The notes below the pieces were generated by a model. It saw only the letters and a list, made by a program, of their open reading frames with translations. It did no database searches and was not told the origin of the DNA. This document shows, piece by piece, positions 20,901-27,574 of a stretch of 64,000 nucleotides of DNA. Source of the stretch: Bacillus stratosphericus. GTDB lineage: Bacteria > Bacillota > Bacilli > Bacillales > Bacillaceae. Within the stretch, counting starts at the first letter, position 1. Every line of letters starts with the position of its first letter. The DNA is taken from positions 17,820 through 81,819 of the forward strand of contig NZ_JAIVLB010000012.1 of assembly GCF_020524495.1 (NCBI RefSeq). The letters are read 5' to 3'. A program made the position numbers and the translations under genes.

Positions 20901-21014
20901 AGCCGTTCCGTGCGGTTCCATTAAATGATGGAACAGCATTCCTTCTTGGATCGTAGTGATACCTAACATATTTTCAATGTTCTTTTTATCCAGCTTCTGC
21001 GGCTGTAAAGCCAT
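11925..21014 (-). CDS. amiI: Amicoumacin-type hybrid NRPS-PKS AmiI (C-A-PCP-KS-AT-KR-ACP-C)
   Basis: Giant synthetase of 3029 residues that would join Asn to the upstream cap, extend it by one two-carbon unit, reduce it, and pass it on. Domains: C1 (HHILLDGWS near 148); A (TSGTTGRPKGV near 625, NEYGPTET near 757); PCP (GGHSLN near 1008); KS (about 1066-1491, TACSTS near 1240); AT (GQGNQY, then GYSFG near 1687 and IAAH near 1783 in place of GHSxG and HAFH); KR (GGLGFIG near 2215, YTAVN near 2375); ACP (GGDSLK near 2527); C2 (HHIISDG near 2719). The A-domain code reads D-L-T-K-I-G-E-V-G-K, one residue from the known Asn code. The variant AT fits loading of hydroxymalonyl-ACP from AmiE-H, which is inference. 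AAAGGAGATGATCCC precedes the ATG. Confidence 0.92.
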   Translation of the reverse strand: MALQPQKLDKKNIENMLGITTIQEGMLFHHLMEPHGTAYFEQLLIQIDGQLDRETFEQSWTNVTNQHDMLRTLFRWQELARPVQIVLKQHQPDIRYRDLTQSGQPLHLLKEEVVTQDREERFDLQQVPFRLTLCEVNDEVSWILISFHHILLDGWSLGIVLSDWMSAYERLSNGDTPLLEQRPSYQSFVKWQQKNLQQTEAQASYWKNVLDGWSYSELLPKSGSAYEATGAFSKYEHQVEASIAESLNDFTNKHDVTLASVMYTLWGVLLSRYANQDDIVFGTTVSGRNADVPHIERMTGLFINTLPLRVSFEQEQTILEYMQQVNRDVAIRNEYEHTPLSDLKKYAGMTAEQSLFDSIVVIENYPLDQMLTKNDHPVRIRGFEMTEQTEFDLTLSVQAFDDQLHFSLVYNPVSFSAEQIEKWCQHFLHLLSDACEHPHKSADQLQLLSEEEKEKQLAVFRQYDGASSCNEPTVIDLFEEQVERTPAATAVEFGDTTVTYEQLNKRVNQLAHYLQKKGVKQEQRVGILAEHSIEMVVACLAILKAGGAYVPIDPEYPQERIEYLLEDSGVEWLLTHPINGLTYDYNGEKIDITQPDLYTGSSDNLTTAITSDQTAYCIYTSGTTGRPKGVLIHHLGLANYIDWAKQVYVRGETRHFALYTSLSFDLTVTSIFTPLISGNTIMIYHHENRQLLVEEIIKDNRAHVMKLTPSHLQFIKHLSFPDSQMKCFILGGEQLETSLAKSIQQSFPQSIDIVNEYGPTETVVGCMIHRYDQDRDQDVYVPIGKPAQHTDILLFDKHMNLMPEGTIGELYIGGKGVAKGYLNRPELTEERFVDHPFQPGEKIYKTGDVARILPNGLIQFLGRNDDQVKLRGYRIETGEIEFWLNEQPGVKAAAVVVKPDASGSPCLAAYLITTAILDESAMKQVLADQLPDYMIPSHFVQLDDMPLTANGKLDKRALPALKQPQQTKKLMGSDNLSDTEKVIHDIWKKVLGLDEISVHDKFFDIGGHSLNLIHVNQQLAKRLNQSIPMVEMFRRPTIRELASYLSGASEPVTVDTQSANQKRRKENEPIAIIGIAGKFPGAKNVEAFWRNLKKGEESISFFSDEELLEAGIDRQTFERPDYVRAKGVIDGFDLFDASFFGYSPGQAEMMDPQIRLLHEYAYKALEDAGYVQEDYTGKVGLFTGSTSNFQWIQQFASSLDSSMSELFEVGSLNDTYTVSTRIAHKLNLKGPALTLQTACSTSLVALHLACQSIANGDSDVALAGGVSILHPVKSGYIYQQNMVKSSDGHCRAFDDQADGTVGGDGVGLVALKALSEAIEDGDHIYAVIKGSAINNDGDQKVGFNAPSVEGQTRVIQDALRQADVSPETIEYVETHGTGTSLGDPIEIEALTKAFQTEKKQFCRIGSVKTNIGHLDAAAGAAGLIKAVLSLQHQTFVPSLHFKKANENIAFEHSPFVVNTELTDWKQPSSHLRRAGVSSFGMGGTNAHVILEEAPQRDRKQMPRSAELLVLSAKSKTSIERIKEKLMTQIENTPSINLADVAYTLQTGRQFFGFRQAFVAGSREDALRVLKEKQGKGIGKLMHSHVEKQKIVFMFSGQGNQYLNMGLDLYREEPYFKEQMDACFQAYEEATGTSLARILYPLAVETDKAHEKLASTQYAQPAIFAIEYALSMLFIDWGIRPDVMIGYSFGELTAAAISGVFSLKDAMSMVAYRANAMQASPSGVMMSVPLPEEELKPMLPKDVSLAVVNDSSCIVSGLEEAINEFENELKNKRLMCMRLGGTIAAHSHVMEEAAEQFGEKLQHIKANKLRIPFISNLSGDWMTDKSAGDVSYWKRHMTDTVRFAEGIRNILQEENIQLIEIGPGQDLSVMVNRSLNGLNQQVCHVLRHAKQDVTDSEFLLAQIGRLWSHGLSIDWNRFQMNRQALKTPLPTYAFDRTSYWYDPSDLVKHDNSKRFGKKRPMEEWFYTPHWEADLLPCSPSDDSSAGAMLLFAEPSAFGEKVAAELLTKRKEYVVVQKGDQFTKHNQKSYTIRSHVPSDYEKLISNLVDDHINVTNVCHLWGLSDRLSSQTEEEWVVQTQRDSYYSLLYIGQALKKYVFDQKVLITVLSSLTYAIGGEPVLYPEKAVHLGPAMVISQETPNLHYRILDVDRPVENGVQENSLLKQISDELDRTYGQLLTVYRRNKRYVKKYAKGSVPETGHVHLAKKDGVYILIGGLGFIGLNIAQTLAEQTQGKLVLTSRSGLPDRSEWPEWLATHDEHDPTKKKIQKVMALEETGAEVLIKKVDVRHREDIQQLISAVDASYGQIDGVIYAAGVTGDQSFRVMEQTDDTFSEPHFEAKMNGVLHLNAALGDRPLDFCFVLSSLSPILGGLGFTAYTAVNHFIDAYVYERNLRSQTQWSVISFDGWEFEDGKQLDLPIGDDVTETLITEKEGRAIFERLLSLLQVEHIVISTTDLHDRIHRYVDRLSREEESDGEHVQDGTMYSRPALSTNYVAPETELEKELSQHWQAFFKIDEIGIDDHFFEMGGDSLKAITFIGIIHRAFSVELTLPQFFQMPTIRLMAEYIDQADTATYQVIEKAEVKERYPLSSAQKRLYLMQQMDLSSTGYNEFKAGRIKGKLDISRLEWAFQQLIKRHESLRTAFVLKNGIPYQKIEEEVPFSVTLFDVTKGSSQASEEDQKQVIEQFLTPFTLSEAPLMRVGVMKVAEEEFVLMLDMHHIISDGLSQDILVNDFMQLYDGRTLAPLALQYKDFSEWQNDMLASDALKESSDYWKNRLEGAPALDLPTDFNRPEVRQFRGGHYTFRIEEAELNAFKQVISKEDATLFMGLLSLYQILLHKLSGQSDITVGVPVSGRKQEELQQVIGIFVNMLPLRLYPKGEMTYREFLSDVKAYVIDDFGHQDFQYEQMVQDLQLSRNVSRNLLFDAVFALQNMNQPELKVGGLTFSDYQYETGTSRFDLLWIAYEQGDGLSSTLEYNTELFTEETIQRIAGLLKDIMRAVTVDAVRLEDIELTSSFKQLDDVSLFELDDLKI

Positions 21015-21032
21015 GGGATCATCTCCTTTCTC

Positions 21033-22175
21033 TTAAGAATGCTTCACGAAATAATGGCGTAAACCGTAGTTAGCAATGACTTGCTGCTGAATTTGAGAAG
21101 TACCTTCAATAATTTCGAGCACCTTTGCTTCTCGATAAAGTCTTGAAGCTGAATTCTCACGGCTAAATCCGCTTCCACCATGAATTTGGACATTTGTATT
21201 TGTAATGTCAACGGCAATTTTGGATGTGAAATACTTTGCGATTGATGTCTCTGTGATGGCATCAGGGTGCTTCGCCTGTCTCATTTCTCCAGCCTTTAGG
21301 CATAATGCTCTGGCTGCATGGAGCTGGGTAACTGCATCTCCAATCATGCCTTTGATCATTTGATGCTTGTACAGCTTTTCATTAAATTGCGTTCTTTTAC
21401 GTGAATACGTTACGAGAGAATCAACGGCTTCTTGTGCAATGGCGAGCCCTGCCCAAGCGACACTGTACCTTCCATGATCTAAAGCAAGTGAGACCACATG
21501 GTTAAATCCTCCCCCAACTGGTCCTAAGACACAATCTTCATGCACTTGTACATCATCAAGGGTGATTTCTGCTAAATAAGACGCCCGGTTTGCCATCATT
21601 CCTGTAATTCTCTCAATCTCAACGCCCGGCTGACCTCGATCGACAAGGAATGCGGTAACTTGTTCGCCGTCTCTTGCTATCACAATAAAGAAGTCCGCAA
21701 TCGCTCCAAAGGAGATCCACTTTTTCTTCCCGTTCAACACATAAGTCTGTCCATTCTTTTGGTAGCTTGTTTCGACATGATTGGCATCTGAACCAATATT
21801 TGGCTCTGACAATGCAAAGGCACCGATTTTTTCCCCTTTGGCTAATTCAACGAGCCAGCCTTGTTTCTGATCTTTTGTGCCATAACGAAGGATGGCTTCT
21901 CCTACGAGGGAATTCACTGTCAATAAGGTCCGTACATTACAGCAAGCTTTCCCCACTTGCTCTGTGAACTGCCCATATGCAATCGGATCAAGCCCCAGTC
22001 CTTGATAGGAAGATGGGATGCCTGCTGCCAAATAGCCTCTTTTCGCCATGTCCCGAATCAGCGACTCTGGCAGATGTTCTGTCTCATCGAATTCATTGGC
22101 AAACGGGCGAATATGTTGATCGCAATACTGACGTATTTCCTCAATGCCATCGATTGTTTGTTCAGCTGTTTTCAT
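21033..22175 (-). CDS. amiH: Acyl-CoA dehydrogenase-like enzyme of hydroxymalonyl-ACP synthesis
   Basis: Predicted flavin acyl-CoA dehydrogenase family protein of 380 residues, resembling FkbI/ZmaE-type enzymes that oxidise an ACP-bound three-carbon intermediate on the way from glyceryl-ACP to hydroxymalonyl-ACP. It has the family layout: a helical N-terminal part, the central stretch GAFALSEPNIGSDAN, and a C-terminal helical domain with QIHGGSGFSRE and LRHYF at the end. The ATG at 22175 (MKTAEQ) is preferred over an upstream start at 22205 because it follows a GGGGGCG ribosome site; it overlaps amiG by 14 nt. Its neighbours (ACP, FkbH-like and 3-hydroxyacyl-CoA dehydrogenase-like genes) define the pathway. 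The acyl-ACP substrate is inferred from context. Confidence 0.85.
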   Translation of the reverse strand: MKTAEQTIDGIEEIRQYCDQHIRPFANEFDETEHLPESLIRDMAKRGYLAAGIPSSYQGLGLDPIAYGQFTEQVGKACCNVRTLLTVNSLVGEAILRYGTKDQKQGWLVELAKGEKIGAFALSEPNIGSDANHVETSYQKNGQTYVLNGKKKWISFGAIADFFIVIARDGEQVTAFLVDRGQPGVEIERITGMMANRASYLAEITLDDVQVHEDCVLGPVGGGFNHVVSLALDHGRYSVAWAGLAIAQEAVDSLVTYSRKRTQFNEKLYKHQMIKGMIGDAVTQLHAARALCLKAGEMRQAKHPDAITETSIAKYFTSKIAVDITNTNVQIHGGSGFSRENSASRLYREAKVLEIIEGTSQIQQQVIANYGLRHYFVKHS

Positions 22176-22431
22176 GAAGAGCCGCCCCCTGTTGTTTTTT
22201 CTCAATTAAGGAGACAATGCGATTGACCGTACTAAAATTGGCAATGTCGAGATCTTCGTTATCTAACTGGAAGTGAAAATCATGTTCAATGTAGTTCACT
22301 AGTTTCATCGCAAATAGAGAATTGACAAAGCCTTGCTCAAAAATGTGATCATCATTTCCCAATTCTATTTCCTCATCAAATACCACTAGGTTTTGCTCGA
22401 TATATGCTCTTACTTGTTCGTGTAGGTTCAT
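22162..22431 (-). CDS. amiG: Discrete acyl carrier protein for the hydroxymalonyl extender unit
   Basis: Free-standing acyl carrier protein of 89 residues. The phosphopantetheine attachment serine is Ser38 in GFVNSLFAMKL. It would carry the glyceryl and then hydroxymalonyl unit while AmiF, AmiE and AmiH act, and deliver it to the AmiI acyltransferase. Similar discrete ACPs (FkbJ, ZmaD) serve methoxymalonyl and hydroxymalonyl pathways. Length, acidity and the single motif agree with an ACP. The gene follows amiF by 27 nt with a good ribosome site (GAGGAGATTG) and overlaps amiH. Holo-ACP formation needs a phosphopantetheinyl transferase, and none is encoded in the window. Confidence 0.88.
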   Translation of the reverse strand: MNLHEQVRAYIEQNLVVFDEEIELGNDDHIFEQGFVNSLFAMKLVNYIEHDFHFQLDNEDLDIANFSTVNRIVSLIEKKQQGAALHENS

Positions 22432-22458
22432 GATTCAATCTCCTCGCTTTTCGCTTTT

Positions 22459-23514
22459 TTATTGTTTGGCTGGGTCTTTCTGGTCAATTTCAATTTTGAC
22501 ATCTACGTATTCTGGGAAAGGCTGAATCAAACTTAAATCGTTTTCAAACAAAATATAGCCGTTCTCTCCATTCTCAATTTCTTTGAAATTTGCAAACTTA
22601 TAAGTGATATACATCATGCGGTTACGGTCTGTTTGTTTAAAGTCAGCCAAAAGACGCTTTCCTCGCTTTTTCGCTTCTTGCAAGATCGTTGTGAGTAAAA
22701 TAGTCCCGACACCTCTAGACATGACACGGCAAGACATGAGCAGTAGTTTGACATGCCAGGTGTCACCTATTTCTTCTATTAAAGAGAGCCCGATTTTCCC
22801 GTAGGAGCCGAATTTATCTTCAAGTTCACAGACCAGAAGCAAGTGAGCATCTGATTGACGAAAGTAATCAAGCTCTGCATAATCATAGGTTTTCCCGCTT
22901 GCATTTAATTGATTGGTACGGACTGTTAATTCTTCGGCTCGCTGAAGGTCTTGTTCTCCTGCTTCAGATATAATGAATTTCATATCTAAAGACGCCAAAA
23001 ATTTCTCAGGCGGCCCTTCATACTTCTCTTCTTCCTGCTGCCTTTTATCGGCTTCCATATACATTTCTCTGCGGCGTTTAGCATCCTCTGTGATAAAGAC
23101 TGGACGCAGCCGGTCGTCTGTCAGCAATGTCATATAATCCACCGCATCCCAGCACGTAATCTCTGGATGAACAGCCTTCACTTCTTCTCGTTCAAATGGC
23201 TGATCATCAATAAAAAGGATGGTGTCTTTATGAATATTCAAGCGCTCGCTGATTCTCTCTAACGAACTAGATTTGGCATTCCAATGAATCTCTGGATAGA
23301 GGAAAAAATGATCGATCCCGAAGGCAGAGAGCTTTTCCTTTACGGCTGCTTCATCATTTCGGCTTGCGATCGAAAGAAGGATGCCTCGCTCATCTAATTC
23401 AGTCAGCACCTCTTTGATAGAAGGCTTTAACGTCACTTCATCTGATTCAAGTAAAATTCCGTCCCATAATGTATGATCTAAATCCCAGACAACACACTTG
23501 ATTTGCTTAGCCAT
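22459..23514 (-). CDS. amiF: FkbH-like HAD-superfamily glyceryl transferase/phosphatase
   Basis: HAD-superfamily protein of 351 residues similar to FkbH/ZmaN enzymes, which move a glyceryl unit from 1,3-bisphosphoglycerate onto a carrier protein and remove the phosphate. The N-terminal HAD motif is WDLDHTLWDG (Asp11, Asp13). SIASRND and FIDDQPFEREE supply the later HAD motifs. The C-terminal third has the acyltransferase-like fold typical of this family (LTVRTNQLNASG, then MSCRVMSRGVG). The start MAKQIKC at 23514 follows GAGAGGAG, so an ORF start 18 nt upstream is not favoured. With no FkbG-type O-methyltransferase beside it, the expected product is hydroxymalonyl- rather than methoxymalonyl-ACP. 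Confidence 0.87.
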   Translation of the reverse strand: MAKQIKCVVWDLDHTLWDGILLESDEVTLKPSIKEVLTELDERGILLSIASRNDEAAVKEKLSAFGIDHFFLYPEIHWNAKSSSLERISERLNIHKDTILFIDDQPFEREEVKAVHPEITCWDAVDYMTLLTDDRLRPVFITEDAKRRREMYMEADKRQQEEEKYEGPPEKFLASLDMKFIISEAGEQDLQRAEELTVRTNQLNASGKTYDYAELDYFRQSDAHLLLVCELEDKFGSYGKIGLSLIEEIGDTWHVKLLLMSCRVMSRGVGTILLTTILQEAKKRGKRLLADFKQTDRNRMMYITYKFANFKEIENGENGYILFENDLSLIQPFPEYVDVKIEIDQKDPAKQ

Positions 23515-23528
23515 TCTTTTTTCTCCTC

Positions 23529-24386
23529 TCACATGTCATATTGGAAAAATCCCTTACCTGATTTTTTCCCGTACTCGCCTGCGTCGACCATTTTGACAAG
23601 TAAAGGACACGGACGGAACTTAGGATCTTTGTAGCTCTCATATAAAACAAGCAATGAATTCAAAATCGTATCGAGTCCAATCAAGTCCCCTGTCGCAAGC
23701 GGACCCATTTTATGACCAAAGCCCCCGCGGAAAATTTTATCGACATCAGCTGGTGTGGCGACTTGATCTTGCACAGCCCAGATGGCTTCGTTGATTGTCA
23801 GCATCAGCACACGGTTGGAAACAAATCCTGGTAGATCATGCACGACGACAGGTGTTTTATCAAAGGATTTCAAGAAATCTTTTGCCGTTTCTACTGTTTC
23901 ATCAGAAGTCGCTTTTCCTCTAATGACTTCAACTAACGCTTTTAGAGGAACAGGATTCATAAAATGCGCCCCGATGACCTTTTCAGGGTGATGCATAAGG
24001 GATCCTACCTTTGTGATGGAAATACAGCTTGTGTTTACAAAATAAATGGTTTCTTTAGCACAAATATCTCGCATTTCTTCATAAATTGGCTTTTTAATCT
24101 CCCAATCTTCTGTCACATTTTCAATGACGATATATGCATCATGTAAGCCTTCAAATGAAGTCGATAACTGGATGTGGGACAATACTTCTTCTAAGGACAA
24201 GGAGATCTTCTTTTTTCTAACAAATTGAACCAATTGGTATGTCTTCTTGATTTTTTCTAACGCTTCGTTTAATTTTTCTTCTGTGAGATCGACTAATGTG
24301 ACTTGATAGCCATTTGCTGAAAGGTCTAATGCCATATCAGCCCCCATCACACCTGCTCCAATAATGCCTACGTGCTTCGTGTTCAT
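23529..24386 (-). CDS. amiE: 3-Hydroxyacyl-CoA dehydrogenase-like enzyme of hydroxymalonyl-ACP synthesis
   Basis: NAD-dependent dehydrogenase of 285 residues in the 3-hydroxyacyl/hydroxybutyryl-CoA dehydrogenase family (FkbK/ZmaG-like). It would oxidise the primary alcohol of glyceryl-ACP. The N-terminal Rossmann motif is GIIGAGVMGAD. IENVTEDWEIKKPIYEEM and GAHFMNPVPLKALVEVI (with the catalytic-region His) match the family, and the C-terminal dimerisation part has GFVSNRVLM and GKKSGKGFFQY. The ATG overlaps the amiD stop (ATGA), which suggests coupled translation. Sequence alone cannot separate it from a primary-metabolism hydroxybutyryl-CoA dehydrogenase; the cluster position does. Confidence 0.86.
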   Translation of the reverse strand: MNTKHVGIIGAGVMGADMALDLSANGYQVTLVDLTEEKLNEALEKIKKTYQLVQFVRKKKISLSLEEVLSHIQLSTSFEGLHDAYIVIENVTEDWEIKKPIYEEMRDICAKETIYFVNTSCISITKVGSLMHHPEKVIGAHFMNPVPLKALVEVIRGKATSDETVETAKDFLKSFDKTPVVVHDLPGFVSNRVLMLTINEAIWAVQDQVATPADVDKIFRGGFGHKMGPLATGDLIGLDTILNSLLVLYESYKDPKFRPCPLLVKMVDAGEYGKKSGKGFFQYDM

Positions 24387-25093
24387 TTTTCCAACACTCC
24401 AATTCGCTTTAAAATGACATTGATTTTCTCTACTACTTCATTTGTTAATGGATGAATAAAAAAGTGATCTCCATCGAATTCAAAGAACGCACAATCTTCT
24501 CTTGTATACTGGTCCCAATCTTCTAAATCAAACAGCACAGAAGGCAAATCTTCCGTACCATAGAAAATAGAAATTGGACAAGCGGCTGGAACGACTTCAT
24601 CACACTGATAGTTCTCCAGAATCTGGAAGTCTGCTCTTAAAATCGGCAGAAAGAAATCAAGCACTGCATGGTTATCAGCAAGTTCCTCTGGAACGCCTCC
24701 CATCTCAATAATCGCCTCTTTTAATTTGACATCTGACAGCTGATGATAGACTTTCTTTTCTGGAATATGTGGCGGAAAGCGTCCAGAATAAAAGACATGG
24801 ACAGGCTCTTTGTTTAATCTTGTTTTCATTCTTTTTTGTAGTTCGTATGCAAGGACGGCTCCCATGCTATGACCAAAAATGGCGTAGGGCTCTTCTTCTT
24901 TTAAGGAAGAGGATGCCTGTAAGTAAAGATCGTCTGCGACCTGATGTAAATCAGTCAGCACAGGCTCTGTCATTCTTGTCCCATGTCCAGGGAGTTCAAG
25001 CGCATGAATTTCTATCGACTGGTCTATATATGGTTTCCACGTACTGAATATGGTGCTTGCTCCACCTGCATACGGTAGGCAAAATAACTTCAC
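24383..25093 (-). CDS. amiD: Type II thioesterase of the amicoumacin-type cluster
   Basis: Alpha/beta-hydrolase of about 236 residues in the type II (editing) thioesterase family, which clears misprimed carrier proteins. Motifs: LPYAGG near the N-terminus, GHSMG with nucleophile Ser76, and GDHFFIHP with the catalytic His near the C-terminus. The likely start is the GTG at 25093, which overlaps the amiC stop as GTGA and gives the usual family N-terminus (VKLFCLPYAGG). An ATG at 25117 would add eight residues and is less likely. The chain-releasing thioesterase would instead be fused to the last PKS, outside the window. Confidence 0.88.
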   Translation of the reverse strand: MKLFCLPYAGGASTIFSTWKPYIDQSIEIHALELPGHGTRMTEPVLTDLHQVADDLYLQASSSLKEEEPYAIFGHSMGAVLAYELQKRMKTRLNKEPVHVFYSGRFPPHIPEKKVYHQLSDVKLKEAIIEMGGVPEELADNHAVLDFFLPILRADFQILENYQCDEVVPAACPISIFYGTEDLPSVLFDLEDWDQYTREDCAFFEFDGDHFFIHPLTNEVVEKINVILKRIGVLEK

Positions 25094-26070
25094 GACACGC
25101 CACACTCCCTTTTGCATTTGTTTTCCAACACTTCAAGCCAGTTTTTTTCATCATGGATTATTTTTTCTAAGGAAGCTTTGATGTTTGCTTGGTACCTACT
25201 GGACATGTCACCTGAAAAAAGGAGTTTTGCTGCCTGATGCCTCGCTTTCTCCCATTCTGCTAAAATACATTCCGTCCACCGCACCATTTCAGGTATGTCC
25301 TCTTTCATCAGATTCTGCCGATACAGCTCCACTTTCTTGATATTGATCACCTGATTGAAAGATGTCACGAGCTTCTCGATGTCATCCAATTGTGGAAACT
25401 GCTCATAATATGTTTCAAGAGCTGTGATTCCTTTTTCTATTGTTTCAAGCTGACCATGCATATTTCTCAGGAAATATGCCGTTTTTTGATCAAATAATTC
25501 AGTCGAGACCTTTTCCGGATCAAAGCGGAAAGCCGCATAGGAGTGAAATTGATCATTCGGCTGATAATAATCATGAAAGCTGTCATACCCTTTCTGCACG
25601 TCTCCATATGACAACACTTGATGCTCATATGACAAATTATCTAAATGCCGATTTTCTAACACATCGAAGGTTTGCTGCTTTTCAGAAAAGCCCGTGATTA
25701 AAATCGAATGGCGGCTATGCGTCGTCAAATACTCTTTTCTTCCTCGCTGAACGTAAGGATCTACCCACACAATGACCGGGCGATCCAGCGTCACATCTTG
25801 TTTGACTTTCTCAATAAGATTGGCACAATATTTGATTTTTTCGACTTTAATGCCTTGAAAATTCATAATCCTTTCTGGATCATGCGTTGACATGCAGTCA
25901 ATCTGCAAAAAACCGTCGTCTGTAAGGCCATATGCGAATTGATCATTTAATAGGTATGGAACGACTTCTTGATCATACAGCTTCACAATCGGAAAAAAGC
26001 AATTGAAGAAACAGCTACGATAAAACAATTCATTATAAGGTTGAATGCCTGAAATCTGTTTGACGGCCAT
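25090..26070 (-). CDS. amiC: BtrH N-terminal-domain-like protein AmiC
   Basis: Protein of 326 residues whose first 200 or so resemble the butirosin BtrH N-terminal domain, a papain-like fold. A Cys lies in SCFFNCFFP near residue 20-24, a later stretch has HSRHSILITGF, and FDVLEN follows, so a Cys-His-Asp arrangement is plausible. BtrH transfers an acyl group from an ACP to an aminoglycoside amine, so an acyltransferase or cysteine-hydrolase role acting on the carrier-bound product is possible, but the function here is unknown. The C-terminal third looks helical. The start overlaps amiB by 38 nt and has a GAGAGGAC ribosome site. No signal peptide is seen, so it is probably cytosolic. Confidence 0.72.
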   Translation of the reverse strand: MAVKQISGIQPYNELFYRSCFFNCFFPIVKLYDQEVVPYLLNDQFAYGLTDDGFLQIDCMSTHDPERIMNFQGIKVEKIKYCANLIEKVKQDVTLDRPVIVWVDPYVQRGRKEYLTTHSRHSILITGFSEKQQTFDVLENRHLDNLSYEHQVLSYGDVQKGYDSFHDYYQPNDQFHSYAAFRFDPEKVSTELFDQKTAYFLRNMHGQLETIEKGITALETYYEQFPQLDDIEKLVTSFNQVINIKKVELYRQNLMKEDIPEMVRWTECILAEWEKARHQAAKLLFSGDMSSRYQANIKASLEKIIHDEKNWLEVLENKCKRECGVS

Positions 26071-27574
26071 ATTCTTGTCCTCTCTTTCCAGCAGTAGATG
26101 TCATCGTGAACCCTTTGATGAAACCAATCGTACAAAACCAAATGAAAAACAAATAATAAGAGATAGCAAGTTCAATAAGAGAGGAAGGTCCCCATACAAA
26201 AATCATCTTCCAAGGTAGCCCGTTAAAGGCCACTTGTGAAAGGATCATTGGCAGGATCAACACACCAATCAACAACAACACCCAGTAGGAACTTTTCAGC
26301 AAAACGGCAAGTGTCATCTTCCGCTGAACCACAATGCCCCTTTTGATCCTCCTTCTCCACTTGACAAATCGGAGGATAGACACAATTTGCAGCAAAATAA
26401 ACAGGCCTGTAGCTGCAAGGCTTAATTTGTCAATGAGCTGAAATGGATCAGCCGGTGCTTCTACTTGTTCTTTTGTTCCCACGATCGTATTGGCAACGAG
26501 ACGGGCTGTTTGCTCGGTGTAGATGCTATTCATATTCGCTAAAACTCCGATAGCAACGCCTTCTTTTGGTTGAATAAGAAAAAACGATGAATAATTTGGG
26601 TTGGAGCCTGCATGAAATAACGATTCCACATGCTCATGCTTTTTTTCTATATACCAGCCGGCATTGTAATAGACATGCTTCCCTTCGTCTGGGACATTCA
26701 CAGTCAAGTGATCCGGGTTTTTTACAAAGCGAGACCATGTTGAATCGGTCAATTGATATTGCAGCCAAGTACCAACCTCCTGGCTATTCATCACAATATA
26801 GCCTGCAGGGGTGTTCCCTCGATATTCCGGTGCGTGATAGACCTGCGGAGCAAGGAATTGCAGTTTAAACCCTTCCGAGACAACACCGTGCTTTATTCGG
26901 TCTTGGCCTGCCTCCGTTTGATCAAGGTGATGTCTTTTAAACAGTCTTTTCATATATGCCTCATACGGCTCGCCTGTTACGTTTTCAATGATAAGGCCAA
27001 GAACATCATAGTTGATGGTGGCATATTCAAAGGAGTTCCCTGGCTTGCGATTGAGCTCGATTGATTTCAGCTGATGGACTGTTTTTTTCAACGCATCCTT
27101 TGAATCTTCCGGCTGGATAAGCGCAATGGATTGAAAAGGAATTCCGCTTGTATGATGCATCAATTGATCCACAGTGATCGGCTGAGGCTTGCCATGAAAC
27201 GTTGGAAAAAAACCTGGAATATAGCTGCTCACCGGCTCCTTCAGATCAATTTTCCCTTGCTTCTCTAGTTCAACAATAGCAAGAGCAGTAAATGCCTTTG
27301 ATGTAGAACCGATTTCAAAAAAAGTGCTGTCTGTAACAGGTTTCTTCTTATTTCGGTCTCCATAACCAAAGCCTTTTTGGTACACCACTTGATCCTTTTT
27401 CACAACCACAACGGACATGCCTGGAATGCGTCCCAGCTCCATCTGTTCTTCAATGACTTGATCAATGGCTTTAGGTGAAATGGCTGCTTGTGCATTTGCT
27501 TGACCGGCAAAACTATTAATCCATAACAATGCCAGTACAAATGAAATGTAGACAACGTGCTGAATTTCCCTCAT
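26033..27574 (-). CDS. amiB: Membrane-anchored prodrug-activating serine peptidase AmiB (ClbP-like)
   Basis: Serine peptidase of the beta-lactamase-like S12 family, 513 residues. It would cleave the N-acyl-D-Asn cap from preamicoumacin outside the membrane to release the active antibiotic, as ClbP does for colibactin and ZmaM/XcnG-type enzymes do in related pathways. An N-terminal hydrophobic signal (about 7-28) is followed by the catalytic domain with Ser90-Thr-Ser-Lys93 (SxxK) and Tyr184 in EYATINYD, positions close to ClbP Ser95/Lys98/Tyr186. Three C-terminal hydrophobic segments (about 395-420, 425-450 and 465-495) match the ClbP membrane anchor. The ATG overlaps the amiA stop by 4 nt. 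Ordinary beta-lactamases lack the triple-helix tail. Confidence 0.9.
   Translation of the reverse strand: MREIQHVVYISFVLALLWINSFAGQANAQAAISPKAIDQVIEEQMELGRIPGMSVVVVKKDQVVYQKGFGYGDRNKKKPVTDSTFFEIGSTSKAFTALAIVELEKQGKIDLKEPVSSYIPGFFPTFHGKPQPITVDQLMHHTSGIPFQSIALIQPEDSKDALKKTVHQLKSIELNRKPGNSFEYATINYDVLGLIIENVTGEPYEAYMKRLFKRHHLDQTEAGQDRIKHGVVSEGFKLQFLAPQVYHAPEYRGNTPAGYIVMNSQEVGTWLQYQLTDSTWSRFVKNPDHLTVNVPDEGKHVYYNAGWYIEKKHEHVESLFHAGSNPNYSSFFLIQPKEGVAIGVLANMNSIYTEQTARLVANTIVGTKEQVEAPADPFQLIDKLSLAATGLFILLQIVSILRFVKWRRRIKRGIVVQRKMTLAVLLKSSYWVLLLIGVLILPMILSQVAFNGLPWKMIFVWGPSSLIELAISYYLFFIWFCTIGFIKGFTMTSTAGKRGQEYGRQTDFRHSTL

Noticed and set aside
4700..21000. Repeated KS and A segments as mobile repeats
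   Set aside because: They are homologous enzyme domains of a modular synthetase with diverged sequence, not DNA repeats.
26033..27574. Beta-lactamase resistance gene
   Set aside because: The SxxK domain is followed by three membrane helices and lies inside an NRPS operon with an acyl-D-Asn module, as in ClbP-type peptidases.
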